DNA of 64,000 nt, from positions 27,056-91,055 of the forward strand of contig JAUZQE010000010.1 in NCBI GenBank assembly GCA_030733815.1, given 5' to 3'. This stretch comes from Yanghanlia caeni. Lineage in GTDB: Bacteria; Pseudomonadota; Gammaproteobacteria; Burkholderiales; Burkholderiaceae_B. Shown here piece by piece: positions 53,627 to 61,279 of the stretch (position 1 is the stretch's first letter; every line of letters begins with the position of its first letter). Under the pieces are notes generated by a model, which had not been told where the DNA came from, made no database searches, and was given only the letters and a program-made list of their open reading frames with translations. The position numbers and the translations under genes are program-made.

Positions 53627-54700
53627 ATGCAACCCGCCTTCCTGATCCTCGCCGACCGTACCGACATCACCCGCGCCGTGGCCGACCGGCTGCTCGAACT
53701 GGTGGTGACCGATGAAGCCGGTCTGTCCTCCGACACCGTGCGCCTGACGCTGGATGACCGGCGCCGAGCCGACGGGGCGATTGCGCAGCTGCCCAAGATC
53801 GGCACGGTGCTCGAAGTCTCGCTGTCCTATGCCGGCCGCGCCTGGGTGGCGATGGGCAAATTCATCGTCGATGAGATCGAAATCCGCTCACCCCCAGCGA
53901 CGCTGTCGGTCTCGGCCAAGGCGGCCGACATGGTCGGGCCGTTTCGCAGTCCCAAGACACGCTCATGGGATGCAACGACGCTGGGCAAACTGGTCGAGAC
54001 CATCGCAGGTGAGCACGGCTACACGCCGAAGGTCGATCCTGAGCTTGGCGCGATCCCCATCCCGCATCTGGACCAGACCGAGGAGTCGGATATGGCGCTG
54101 CTGACACGACTGGCGGCCAAGCACGACGCCGTGGCCAAACCCGTAGCCGGTTTCCTGGTGCTCGCCCGCCAGGGCGCGGCCAAGACCATCACCGGTCAGA
54201 CGCTGCCGACGCTGCGGCTCGAACCTGAGCAGCTCGCGCAGTGGCGTTACCAGCACAGTGCGCGCAAGCCCGCCGGCACCGGCAGCGCCCAGGGAGAAAA
54301 CGGCCAATCCCCGCCGCAGGTCAGCACCGGCGGCACCAAGGCTTACTGGTGGGATTTCGAGAAAGGCGAGCGCCGGGAGGTGACCACCGGATCGCCACCA
54401 TTCGAGGAAATCCGCTACGTCCATGCCACCGAAGCGGAAGCGAAGGCCGCAGCGGCCACCCGCAAGAACACCGGCGAGCGGGGACAAGGCGAACTCAGTT
54501 TCAGCCTGCCGGGCGATCCCAGGCTGGCGGCAGAAGGCCGGCTGTCCATCAATCTGCGCCCGGGCATCCCCACGGACTGGCGCATCAAGCGCGTCGAGCA
54601 CCGCCTGGGCGTCCAGGGCTACACGACGCAAGTCGAGTGCGAGCGCTTCAGCGCGTCGCCCGTGCCAGTGACCGACGCCGCCACCGAACCGAACGCATAA
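53627..54700 (+). CDS. D: Late control / hub protein D
   Basis: The protein has 357 residues. It has the P2 gpD pattern: ELVVTDEAGLSSDTVRLTLD, PKIGTVLEVSLSYAG, FIVDEIEIRSPPATLSVSAK, AADMVGPFRSPKTRSWDATT. It is a baseplate hub. RBS GGAG lies at the start. Then comes the lysis cassette. Confidence 0.9.
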   Translation: MQPAFLILADRTDITRAVADRLLELVVTDEAGLSSDTVRLTLDDRRRADGAIAQLPKIGTVLEVSLSYAGRAWVAMGKFIVDEIEIRSPPATLSVSAKAADMVGPFRSPKTRSWDATTLGKLVETIAGEHGYTPKVDPELGAIPIPHLDQTEESDMALLTRLAAKHDAVAKPVAGFLVLARQGAAKTITGQTLPTLRLEPEQLAQWRYQHSARKPAGTGSAQGENGQSPPQVSTGGTKAYWWDFEKGERREVTTGSPPFEEIRYVHATEAEAKAAAATRKNTGERGQGELSFSLPGDPRLAAEGRLSINLRPGIPTDWRIKRVEHRLGVQGYTTQVECERFSASPVPVTDAATEPNA

Positions 54701-54710
54701 GGAGGCCACC

Positions 54711-55028
54711 GTGCCCGAAAAAGATCCTTCGACCTACGGCCTGATCACCTACCTGTGGGTGACGGGCCTGGCTGCCTGGGGTGGCCTGGTGAGTTTTTAT
54801 CGCAAGGTCAAGTCCGGCGAGACCCGCGTCTTCAACGTGGTTGAACTCATCGGCGAGATCGCCACCTCGGCCTTCGCAGGCCTCATCACCTTCTGGCTGT
54901 GCGAGGCCGCACAGATCGATCCCCTGGTCACGGCAGCACTGGTGGGCGTCTCGGGCCACATGGGTGGCCGGGCGCTGTACCAGTTTGAGCGCTGGGCGCA
55001 GACGCGTCTGGGCAAGGAGCGGCCATGA
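54711..55028 (+). CDS. Phage holin, LydA-like
   Basis: The protein has 105 residues, a GTG start with GGAGG. It shows three hydrophobic stretches (LITYLWVTGLAAWGGLVSFY, LIGEIATSAFAGLITFWL, LVTAALVGVSGHMGG) and a basic end, matching the LydA/phage_holin type. It would permeabilise the inner membrane and overlaps the endolysin by four bases. Confidence 0.8.
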   Translation: MPEKDPSTYGLITYLWVTGLAAWGGLVSFYRKVKSGETRVFNVVELIGEIATSAFAGLITFWLCEAAQIDPLVTAALVGVSGHMGGRALYQFERWAQTRLGKERP

Positions 55029-55543
55029 ACCCCATCGACACCATCCTCGACGAGATCATCCGCCGTGAGGGCGGCTACGTGAATCATCCGGCTGACCGAG
55101 GTGGGCCGACGAACTTCGGCATCACCGCGCAGACGCTGGGCAACTGGCGCCAGCTCGGCCGCCCCGCCACCGCTGCCGAAGTGCAGGCGCTGACGGAAAC
55201 CGAAGCCCGTGCCATCTACCGCCAGCAGTACATCACCGGCCCCGGGTTCGAAGCCATCACGCATCCGGCGCTGCTGCATCTGCTGGTGGATGCGGCGGTG
55301 CATTCTGGGCCGAAGCGGGCGGTGCAGTGGCTGCAGACGGCGCTCGGTGTCACGGCCGACGGCGTCATCGGTCCCAAGACCCGCGCCGCACTGGCTGCCG
55401 CCGACCAAGGTGTGCTCTACGGCAAGGTGCTGGGTCAGCGCTTGCGCCATCTCGGTCGGCTGATCACCAACGACCCCAAGCAGTCGGCCTTTGCCGCTGG
55501 CTGGATGAACCGGATGGCTGAATTCGTGGAGGGCACGGTATGA
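55025..55543 (+). CDS. GH108 endolysin (N-acetylmuramidase)
   Basis: The protein has 172 residues. The glycoside hydrolase 108 signature is at the N-terminus: IIRREGGYVNHPADRGGPTN followed by FGIT, with E15 as catalytic residue. A C-terminal peptidoglycan-binding-like block reads LQTALGVTADGVIGPKTRAA. There is no signal peptide, so a holin releases it. It lies between two holin-like genes. Confidence 0.92.
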   Translation: MNPIDTILDEIIRREGGYVNHPADRGGPTNFGITAQTLGNWRQLGRPATAAEVQALTETEARAIYRQQYITGPGFEAITHPALLHLLVDAAVHSGPKRAVQWLQTALGVTADGVIGPKTRAALAAADQGVLYGKVLGQRLRHLGRLITNDPKQSAFAAGWMNRMAEFVEGTV

Positions 55544-55968
55544 GTGCGATCCTCACCACCTTGGCGCCGGGGCTGCTCGAAGCGGGCATCCGACTGATCG
55601 ACCGCCTGGTGCCGGACCCGGCCGAGCGCGAAAAAGCCAAGCTCGCCTTACTGCAAGCCGAAGGGCAGCTGGCCCTGCAGGAGATGCAGACCAGCCTCTC
55701 GGCGATCCTGGCTGAGGCCAACTCGCAGGACCCCTGGACCAGCCGGGCACGGCCGACGTTCCTGTACGTGATCTACGGCGTGATCCTGCTGTGCGTGATG
55801 GGCGCCATCATCGGCATCTGGTGGCCAACGCACGTCTTCCAGGCGGCGGAGAACCTGAACAAGCTGCTTGGCGCGGTGCCCGAGAGCCTGTGGTGGCTGT
55901 TCGGTGCTGGCTACCTGGGCTACACCGGGGCGAGGAGCTTCGACAAGTGGCGTGGGTCGGCACGCTGA
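55540..55968 (+). CDS. Second holin, 3TM type
   Basis: The protein has 142 residues with an N-terminal helical LVPDPAEREKAKLALLQAEG and QSLSAILAEANSQDPWTSRA-like sequence, then hydrophobic FLYVIYGVILLCVMGAIIGI and SLWWLFGAGYLGYTGARSF. This is the Holin_3TMs family. It overlaps the endolysin gene. Two holins around one lysozyme may fine-tune lysis. A spanin pair was not found. Confidence 0.85.
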   Translation: MSAILTTLAPGLLEAGIRLIDRLVPDPAEREKAKLALLQAEGQLALQEMQTSLSAILAEANSQDPWTSRARPTFLYVIYGVILLCVMGAIIGIWWPTHVFQAAENLNKLLGAVPESLWWLFGAGYLGYTGARSFDKWRGSAR

Positions 55969-56002
55969 CCGGTGCTGCCCGGCACGACAACCTGAAACGA
56001 CG

Positions 56003-56051
56003 ATCCCCCGATCCCACTGCCTTCACGGGTGGTGGGGTCGGGGGATTTTTT
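56003..56051 (+). terminator. Terminator, left copy flanking the nuclease cassette
   Basis: A perfect 15-bp stem (56003-56017 with 56032-56046, one G-U pair) is followed by a T run. The same stem recurs at 58637-58680. Confidence 0.85.
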
Positions 56052-56119
56052 GTTGCCGGAGTAAACTTTTCCTGCGCTGATTTGAATACTACATATTGCG
56101 ACGACGTCCTGGAGGGGGA

Positions 56120-57346
56120 ATGAGGGTTTGTATTCACCGAGGTACCAAGCAAATTGGCGGCAGCTGCATTGAGCTTGCGCACGAGGGCGTGCGCATTCTT
56201 CTGGATGTGGGCCTGCCCTTGGATGGCGAGTTTGGTGACACATCTCTGCTCCCCCCTGTCACGCAAGGGATTGCCGCCGTCATCGTTTCACACCCGCACG
56301 TTGACCATTACGGGCTGCTGCATCACTTGCCACCGGGCACACCGGTTTGTATCGGCGCAGCAGCGCGGCGCATCATTCAGGCGGCTGCGCCCTTCACCGG
56401 TCAGCCTTTGCCGCCCTTGGACGGCTTTGATCTCCAGCACCGTACCCCGCTCCAGATCGGACCGTTTCGGGTTACGCCGTATCTGGTCGATCACTCCGCC
56501 TACGATGCCTACGGACTCTTGGTAGAGGCGGGTGACAAGCGACTGTTCTACAGCGGGGATTTTCGTGGACACGGACGCAAGGGGCGACTGTTCGAGGGTT
56601 TCTTGCAGCACCCACCATCGAATATCGATGTGTTGCTGATGGAAGGCACGACCCTGTCACGGCTTGAAGAAGACGATGCGTTCCCTTCGGAAGCAGCGCT
56701 GGAGAAGCAGTTGCTCGAGCAAATCCGGGCAACATCCGGGCTGGTCATGGTCTATGCCTCTGCACAGAATATTGACCGGGTCGTCACGCTGTACCGCGCC
56801 TGCAAGCAGGCAGGTCGCACCCTGGTCATTGATCTCTATACGGCGGCCATCCTCGAAGCAACGGGCAATGACAGTATTCCCCAGTCTTTCTGGCCGGGCG
56901 TGGTGCTTTTTACCCCGGAGCGGCAGCGCCGGCAAATTGTCAGGCTGCAAGCCTTTGATCTGCTCAAACGCCATGCGAGACAGCGGGTGTATCGGGAAGG
57001 CCTGCAGCAGTTGGCGGCCAATGCGGTCTTGCTGTTTCGCCCATTGCACATGGAGGATCTGGTGGCCGCAGACGTGCTGGACGGCGCGCGATTCATCTAC
57101 TCGCAGTGGTCGGGTTACCTGGCTGACGAGGCCAGCCAGAAATGGCTGCATTGGCTGCAAGAGGCTGGCATTGAAATGCACCAGATCCATACGTCCGGAC
57201 ACGCCAGCCCCAGTGACCTGCAACGGTTTGCGCGCGCCTTGAACCCGGCGCGCCTCGTTCCGATTCACAGCTTCTCACCGGAAAAATACCCGCAGCAATT
57301 TGACAACGTCGAGTTTCGCCAAGACGGCGAATGGTGGGACGTGTGA
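56120..57346 (+). CDS. RNase J-like MBL/beta-CASP hydrolase
   Basis: The product has 408 residues from the ATG at 56120, which has GGAGGGGG just upstream. The metallo-beta-lactamase core has HPHVDH at 58-63 (HxHxDH), D124/H125 in VDHSAYD, and D147 in YSGDFRGHGRK. Beta-CASP motifs follow: E175 in LLMEGTT, HTSGHAS at 357-363 and PIHSF at 381-385. This matches the RNase J/CPSF-type exonuclease family, here short and lacking the usual C-terminal domain. It is cytoplasmic. It is the first gene of the cassette with the nuclease at 57383; a role in phage exclusion is inference. Confidence 0.88.
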   Translation: MRVCIHRGTKQIGGSCIELAHEGVRILLDVGLPLDGEFGDTSLLPPVTQGIAAVIVSHPHVDHYGLLHHLPPGTPVCIGAAARRIIQAAAPFTGQPLPPLDGFDLQHRTPLQIGPFRVTPYLVDHSAYDAYGLLVEAGDKRLFYSGDFRGHGRKGRLFEGFLQHPPSNIDVLLMEGTTLSRLEEDDAFPSEAALEKQLLEQIRATSGLVMVYASAQNIDRVVTLYRACKQAGRTLVIDLYTAAILEATGNDSIPQSFWPGVVLFTPERQRRQIVRLQAFDLLKRHARQRVYREGLQQLAANAVLLFRPLHMEDLVAADVLDGARFIYSQWSGYLADEASQKWLHWLQEAGIEMHQIHTSGHASPSDLQRFARALNPARLVPIHSFSPEKYPQQFDNVEFRQDGEWWDV

Positions 57347-57382
57347 GCACAGGTTTTCTCACTGACAGCGAGGCAGAAAAGC

Positions 57383-58624
57383 ATGAGTAATTCGCAGAAC
57401 AGCCAGATGAACAAGAGTTTTCTGAGCCACTTGATGGCCCATTTACTCGAAGGCAGCCAGATTCCGAAGGTGCAGGTCGAGCGTTCGGTCGGGCCGGTGC
57501 TGGGGTTCTTCCTGGCGGAGGTGCTGACGGCAACGCTGAAAGATGATGGGGCGTTGAGCGGGCGTTACCGGATGCTCTGCCCCGAGTTTCCACTCGCCAA
57601 AGGAAACAGCCTGCAGTCGACCAATATCGACTTCCTGCTCTACAACGAAGATCGGCAGGCCCTGGTTTTTCTGGAGCTCAAGACCGCAGGCAGCAGTTTT
57701 TCAACTCAGCAAGTCGACACTTATCTTGAAAATAAATCCAAGATCAGGGTGGACAGTGCTGCCTATCTGGTAAGCGACCTGGAACGCATCAAGGCATCCT
57801 CGACTGAGCCGCAGAAATACGCCGCAGTTCAGCAAATGCTGGAGACACGTTTCCCTGGCGGCATGGGCGCCATGGCGCAGTGTCGCGAACTGTATGTGAT
57901 TTATCTGGTGCCAGCACAATTGAAGGAGCGTGATGGGCTCCTGTTGAAACGTGTGGATAAGGCTTTGTCGTTTGGAGAGCTTGCGATGGATATTGACGGT
58001 CCGTTCGCCGAGGAGTGGGCGACGATTGGTCAGGCCCTGCAGCAACTCGACAACAACGTAAAACCGAACCCGTCCTCGATCATTTCAGACAGTGGCCACC
58101 TCAACTATCAAGACCGTGTGGATTTTGATGGGATCAAGGCGCTGTGCAGTGAGCGCGGCGCGCAGATCGTGGTGGGTTTCGCGGGCGGAGAAGCTGCGTT
58201 GAGGCAGAGCGATCTGAAGCAACTACGGCAGCGCGCATTCAAGTGGGATGTCGCTGAGGGTGGCCAGGGCCACAAACAGGCGCTCAACTGGGTCGCTGGC
58301 AACCGGTTCATCGATATTGTCCTCAGCCTTGAAGCCGCCTGCACAGGCTTGAATGAGCCCTCTGCGCCGGCCAGAATTGCTGCTCAGATCCCAAAGGAAG
58401 ACCTCGAGGTCGGCGCGTGGTACAGTGGAAAAGGCCGCAATGGCGACGTAGGACTTTGGGATGGTGAGGACTTCCTGGTGCTTGGCTTGGAAGGCAAGAA
58501 AGTCGGTCCTGATCGCTCTGACTGGGAAAACGAGTACCGTATCAAGCGCGAACCCTACGGCACCGTGGATGAGGGCTGCTTCCAGCCATTTGCCAAGCTT
58601 GTTCCTGCTCATCACTCGGCATAG
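57383..58624 (+). CDS. Putative PD-(D/E)XK nuclease
   Basis: The protein has 413 residues. Residues 60-115 hold a PD-(D/E)XK-like core: E68, D83 in NIDFLLYN, E98/K100 in VFLELKTAG, then Q110 in STQQVDTY. The later half (ISDSGHLNYQDRVDFDGIKA, EVGAWYSGKGRNGDVGLWDG) resembles no family I know. The gene is 36 bases after the beta-CASP gene, in the same direction, and its stop is closely followed by the second terminator. Two nuclease genes in one cassette suggest a defence or counter-defence unit; the specific function is unknown. Confidence 0.7.
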   Translation: MSNSQNSQMNKSFLSHLMAHLLEGSQIPKVQVERSVGPVLGFFLAEVLTATLKDDGALSGRYRMLCPEFPLAKGNSLQSTNIDFLLYNEDRQALVFLELKTAGSSFSTQQVDTYLENKSKIRVDSAAYLVSDLERIKASSTEPQKYAAVQQMLETRFPGGMGAMAQCRELYVIYLVPAQLKERDGLLLKRVDKALSFGELAMDIDGPFAEEWATIGQALQQLDNNVKPNPSSIISDSGHLNYQDRVDFDGIKALCSERGAQIVVGFAGGEAALRQSDLKQLRQRAFKWDVAEGGQGHKQALNWVAGNRFIDIVLSLEAACTGLNEPSAPARIAAQIPKEDLEVGAWYSGKGRNGDVGLWDGEDFLVLGLEGKKVGPDRSDWENEYRIKREPYGTVDEGCFQPFAKLVPAHHSA

Positions 58625-58636
58625 AAAGCCACGAAG

Positions 58637-58684
58637 ATCCCCCGATCTCACTGCCTTCACAGGTGGTGGGGTCGGGGGATTTTT
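58637..58684 (+). terminator. Terminator, right copy flanking the nuclease cassette
   Basis: A 15-bp stem (58637-58651 with 58666-58680, one G-U pair) followed by TTTTT. It differs from the left copy at only two positions over about 49 bases. Confidence 0.85.
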
Positions 58685-58698
58685 GCGTTTGGGCGTGG

Positions 58699-59322
58699 CT
58701 ACCAGCCGCTTGGCTTGGTGAATGTACCGTGCTGGTCCGTGATCTGATCAGGAAATTGCGCAGCCCCAAGTGCGCCCGAGCGAATCTGCTTGATGAAGTC
58801 AATGTGGGGCAGGATGGCGCGACTGGGGTTTTTCTGCGGATTTAGGACACCGACTTTCTTGCCCATGTCCGCGCGCACGATCTTGATCGGGGCCAGCAAA
58901 TCAGAATCATTGGAGATGACCACCGCAACGTCGAATCGGTTGTGGTGAGCATCGTTGAGCAGATGCGTTGCAAGGTTCACGTCGGAACCCTTCTCTTCGG
59001 TCTTGATGACTTCGACGTATTCCTGCGGCTGGCCAGGAGGCACGACTTTGGGCATCCAAACGTTATGCGTCAGATAGTGGCCGAGCACGATCTCTGTCGT
59101 GGGCAAAGTACGCAGTGCGCGCAGATAAGTCTGTTGACGTACAGGCTGATCAGGATCATTTGGGCGAGCCGATACCAGCGCTGTGAAATACTTGACTGCC
59201 CGAATGTCGTTCTTCGGCAGCAGTAGCTCGCAGAGCTTCTGAATGTTCAACCAACGATATGGGGTCCGCCTCAAGCACCCGTAGTACAGATTGAACGCAT
59301 CGACGTAGACGATAGTACGCAT
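58699..59322 (-). CDS. NYN-domain protein (LabA/PIN-like RNase)
   Basis: The product has 207 residues from the ATG at 59322. The NYN core has VDAFNLYYG (D8), KTEEKGSDVNLA (E110, D114) and VVISNDSDLLAP (D139, D141), the acidic cluster of PIN-like ribonucleases of the LabA/DUF88 type. There is no DNA-binding domain or signal peptide. It is convergent with the nuclease cassette and insulated from the integrase by a minus-strand terminator. Its own ribosome binding site is weak. RNA cleavage as phage cargo is inference. Confidence 0.82.
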   Translation of the reverse strand: MRTIVYVDAFNLYYGCLRRTPYRWLNIQKLCELLLPKNDIRAVKYFTALVSARPNDPDQPVRQQTYLRALRTLPTTEIVLGHYLTHNVWMPKVVPPGQPQEYVEVIKTEEKGSDVNLATHLLNDAHHNRFDVAVVISNDSDLLAPIKIVRADMGKKVGVLNPQKNPSRAILPHIDFIKQIRSGALGAAQFPDQITDQHGTFTKPSGW

Positions 59323-59332
59323 CAGTACCCAC

Positions 59333-59363
59333 AAAAAAGCAGGGGCCACCCGAAGGTAGCCCC
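59333..59363 (-). terminator. Minus-strand terminator between integrase and NYN gene
   Basis: On the minus strand GGGGCTACC-TTCG-GGTGGCCCC is a 9-bp stem with one G-U pair and a TTCG tetraloop, then TGC and a six-base T run (59338-59333). It ends only about 10 bases before the NYN start. Confidence 0.85.
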
Positions 59364-59436
59364 GCGCCCAGCCACCGAGGCGACTGGGGAGATGTGCGAC
59401 TAGTATAACCGACAACTCGTCCGGTTTGCCAGTATT

Positions 59437-60642
59437 TTACGCTGTGGCCACCACCGCAGCCTGACTCACCACCACCGGCCGCCGCCCCACGACATTCCCC
59501 ACCACATTGACCGCCTCCAGCATCGCCTGCGGCGACAGGTGTGCATAGCGCATCGTCACCTTCGGATCGTGGTGGCCGAGGAGCTTCTGCACTTCGTAGA
59601 GCGACCGCCCGGCATTGACCAGGAAACTCGCATAGCTGTGGCGCAGGTCGTGCAGCCGCACCTCGCCCAAGCCCACCTTCTTCCTGATCGAGTCCCAGGC
59701 GTAAAAGATCGACACCGGCGGCTTCTTGGTCTTCGGATTGAAGAACACATACGGGATATCGTCGCGGCGCGGCAGCGACTGCAACAACGCGATGGCGGCA
59801 TCCGACAGCGGGATGTGGCGCGGCTTCTTCGATTTCGACCGCGCCGCCGGCACCGTCAGCATCCGCCGGTTGAAATCAATCTCGTCCCACCGGGCATCCA
59901 GGATCTCCCGCTTGCGAGCACCGGTGTAGAGCAGCAGCCGGATGACCTGGCCCACCTGCACATTGCGGTTGGTGTCCAGCTCATCAAACAGCCGCTGCAC
60001 CTCCTCGGTCGTCAGGTAACGCTCCCGCGCACCGTGATCCTCAAAGGGCTCCACGCCATCACAGGGATTGCCCTTGGGCGGCAGGATGTCCCAGCGGATC
60101 GCGCAGTTGTAGATGAACTTCATCAGCACGATCATCCGGTTGCAGGTGCCGGCCGCGTAACCCTTCTCGAACACCGCGTGGTGGAAGGCCACCACATCGG
60201 AGCGGGTGATCCGATTCATCCGGAAATCGGCAAACACTGGCAGCAGGTGATTGCGCAGCATCGTCTCGTCCGTCTCCCAGCTGCGCTTCCTCGTCTTGGC
60301 GTAGGGCAGATACCGCTCGGCCACGAAATCCCCGAAGGTCGGCACATCTTTGAAGCGATGGCTCTCCACCTTGGGATCGCCACCCTCGGTCACCATCTGC
60401 TTCATCTTGTGCGCCTTGGCCCGGGCGTCCGACACCGAAATCTCATCGGCCCGGCCAATCCGGTTCAGTCGCACCTTGCCGGCCGCATCGCGGTAGCGAA
60501 AGTAGAAGGTCGCTCCGCCACTGGCGCGATGCTCCAGCAAGAATCCCTTGATCTCCGTATCGAAGTAACTCACGGCCCCGGAGGCAGGCTCGCGACCTGG
60601 CAGTGTCGCCAGAAATTCGGTCGTCAACGCTTGTGCTGGCAT
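59437..60642 (-). CDS. int: Tyrosine-family phage integrase
   Basis: The protein has 401 residues. An N-terminal arm-binding region (YFDTEIKGFLLEHRASGGA, DUF4102-like start) is followed by a core-binding domain and the catalytic set R243 (TGARKREIL), K near 273, H331/R334 (HDLRHSYAS), H357 and Y366 (HHDPKVTMRYAHLS). It integrates and excises the prophage DNA. The ATG has GAGGAG upstream. It is transcribed toward the NYN gene, with a terminator between. Confidence 0.93.
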   Translation of the reverse strand: MPAQALTTEFLATLPGREPASGAVSYFDTEIKGFLLEHRASGGATFYFRYRDAAGKVRLNRIGRADEISVSDARAKAHKMKQMVTEGGDPKVESHRFKDVPTFGDFVAERYLPYAKTRKRSWETDETMLRNHLLPVFADFRMNRITRSDVVAFHHAVFEKGYAAGTCNRMIVLMKFIYNCAIRWDILPPKGNPCDGVEPFEDHGARERYLTTEEVQRLFDELDTNRNVQVGQVIRLLLYTGARKREILDARWDEIDFNRRMLTVPAARSKSKKPRHIPLSDAAIALLQSLPRRDDIPYVFFNPKTKKPPVSIFYAWDSIRKKVGLGEVRLHDLRHSYASFLVNAGRSLYEVQKLLGHHDPKVTMRYAHLSPQAMLEAVNVVGNVVGRRPVVVSQAAVVATA

Positions 60643-60767
60643 CGTCGTGCTCCTCTATCTATTGAGGGCTATACTACGATACAATACGCCGGAAAGGACA
60701 CAAAAAACGTCTAATCAAACAGAAATATTCACCTACCAAGACTGAGTAAAAAGAAGAGGAGTCGACC

Positions 60768-61019
60768 ATGATCGACGGAAGACAGATCCGCGCCGCACGC
60801 GCGATGCTGGGTTGGAGCCGGGAAGACCTGCTCAAGGCCTCGGGCATCTCGATGTCGGCGCTGCTGCGCATGGAAGGGGCGCTGGCCGACAGCCGAGGCT
60901 CCACGCTCAACAAGGTGGCCAAGGCCCTGACCCTGGCCGGTATTGAATTCGTCACCCGCGATGACGGGGCGATTGGCGTCATTCTCAAGGCACAAAACCC
61001 GCCTGATGCGCCACAATGA
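60768..61019 (+). CDS. XRE-family helix-turn-helix regulator
   Basis: The protein has 83 residues. It reads IDGRQIRAARAMLGWSREDL, LKASGISMSALLRMEG, the XRE/Cro helix-turn-helix. It is short, lacking a C-terminal peptidase domain. AAGAGGAG precedes the ATG. It is divergent from the integrase, with a 125-base shared regulatory gap, and may control integrase or lysogeny. Confidence 0.85.
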   Translation: MIDGRQIRAARAMLGWSREDLLKASGISMSALLRMEGALADSRGSTLNKVAKALTLAGIEFVTRDDGAIGVILKAQNPPDAPQ

Positions 61020-61049
61020 GTACAGCATCCCGAGCCACCCAAAAGGCAC

Positions 61050-61084
61050 AAAGGCCACCTGATGAGACACATTGGGTGGCCTTT
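61050..61084. terminator. Stem-loop terminator downstream of the XRE gene
   Basis: AAAGGCCACC (61050-61059) and GGTGGCCTTT (61075-61084) form a 10-bp stem around a 15-base loop. T and A tracts within the stem suit a bidirectional terminator. Confidence 0.65.
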
Positions 61085-61279
61085 GCACTCGATGGCTTCG
61101 GTTGGTAGGTAGTTGGTACGTCGGATTGGCTGCAAATTGCGTCTATATAGATAGGTGACGCGGCTAAGTCTTTGAAAAGACAAAGAAAATATCCGATCAG
61201 ACTGAAAATATGCCTTTTGCGGTAGGAAAATGGTCGGAAGTGGGCGCTTCGAGGGCTTAAAAACGCGCGTAAGTCTTTG

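Noticed and set aside
59539..60714. 391-codon open frame antisense to the integrase
   Set aside because: The integrase has all catalytic residues on the other strand; this frame is a shadow.
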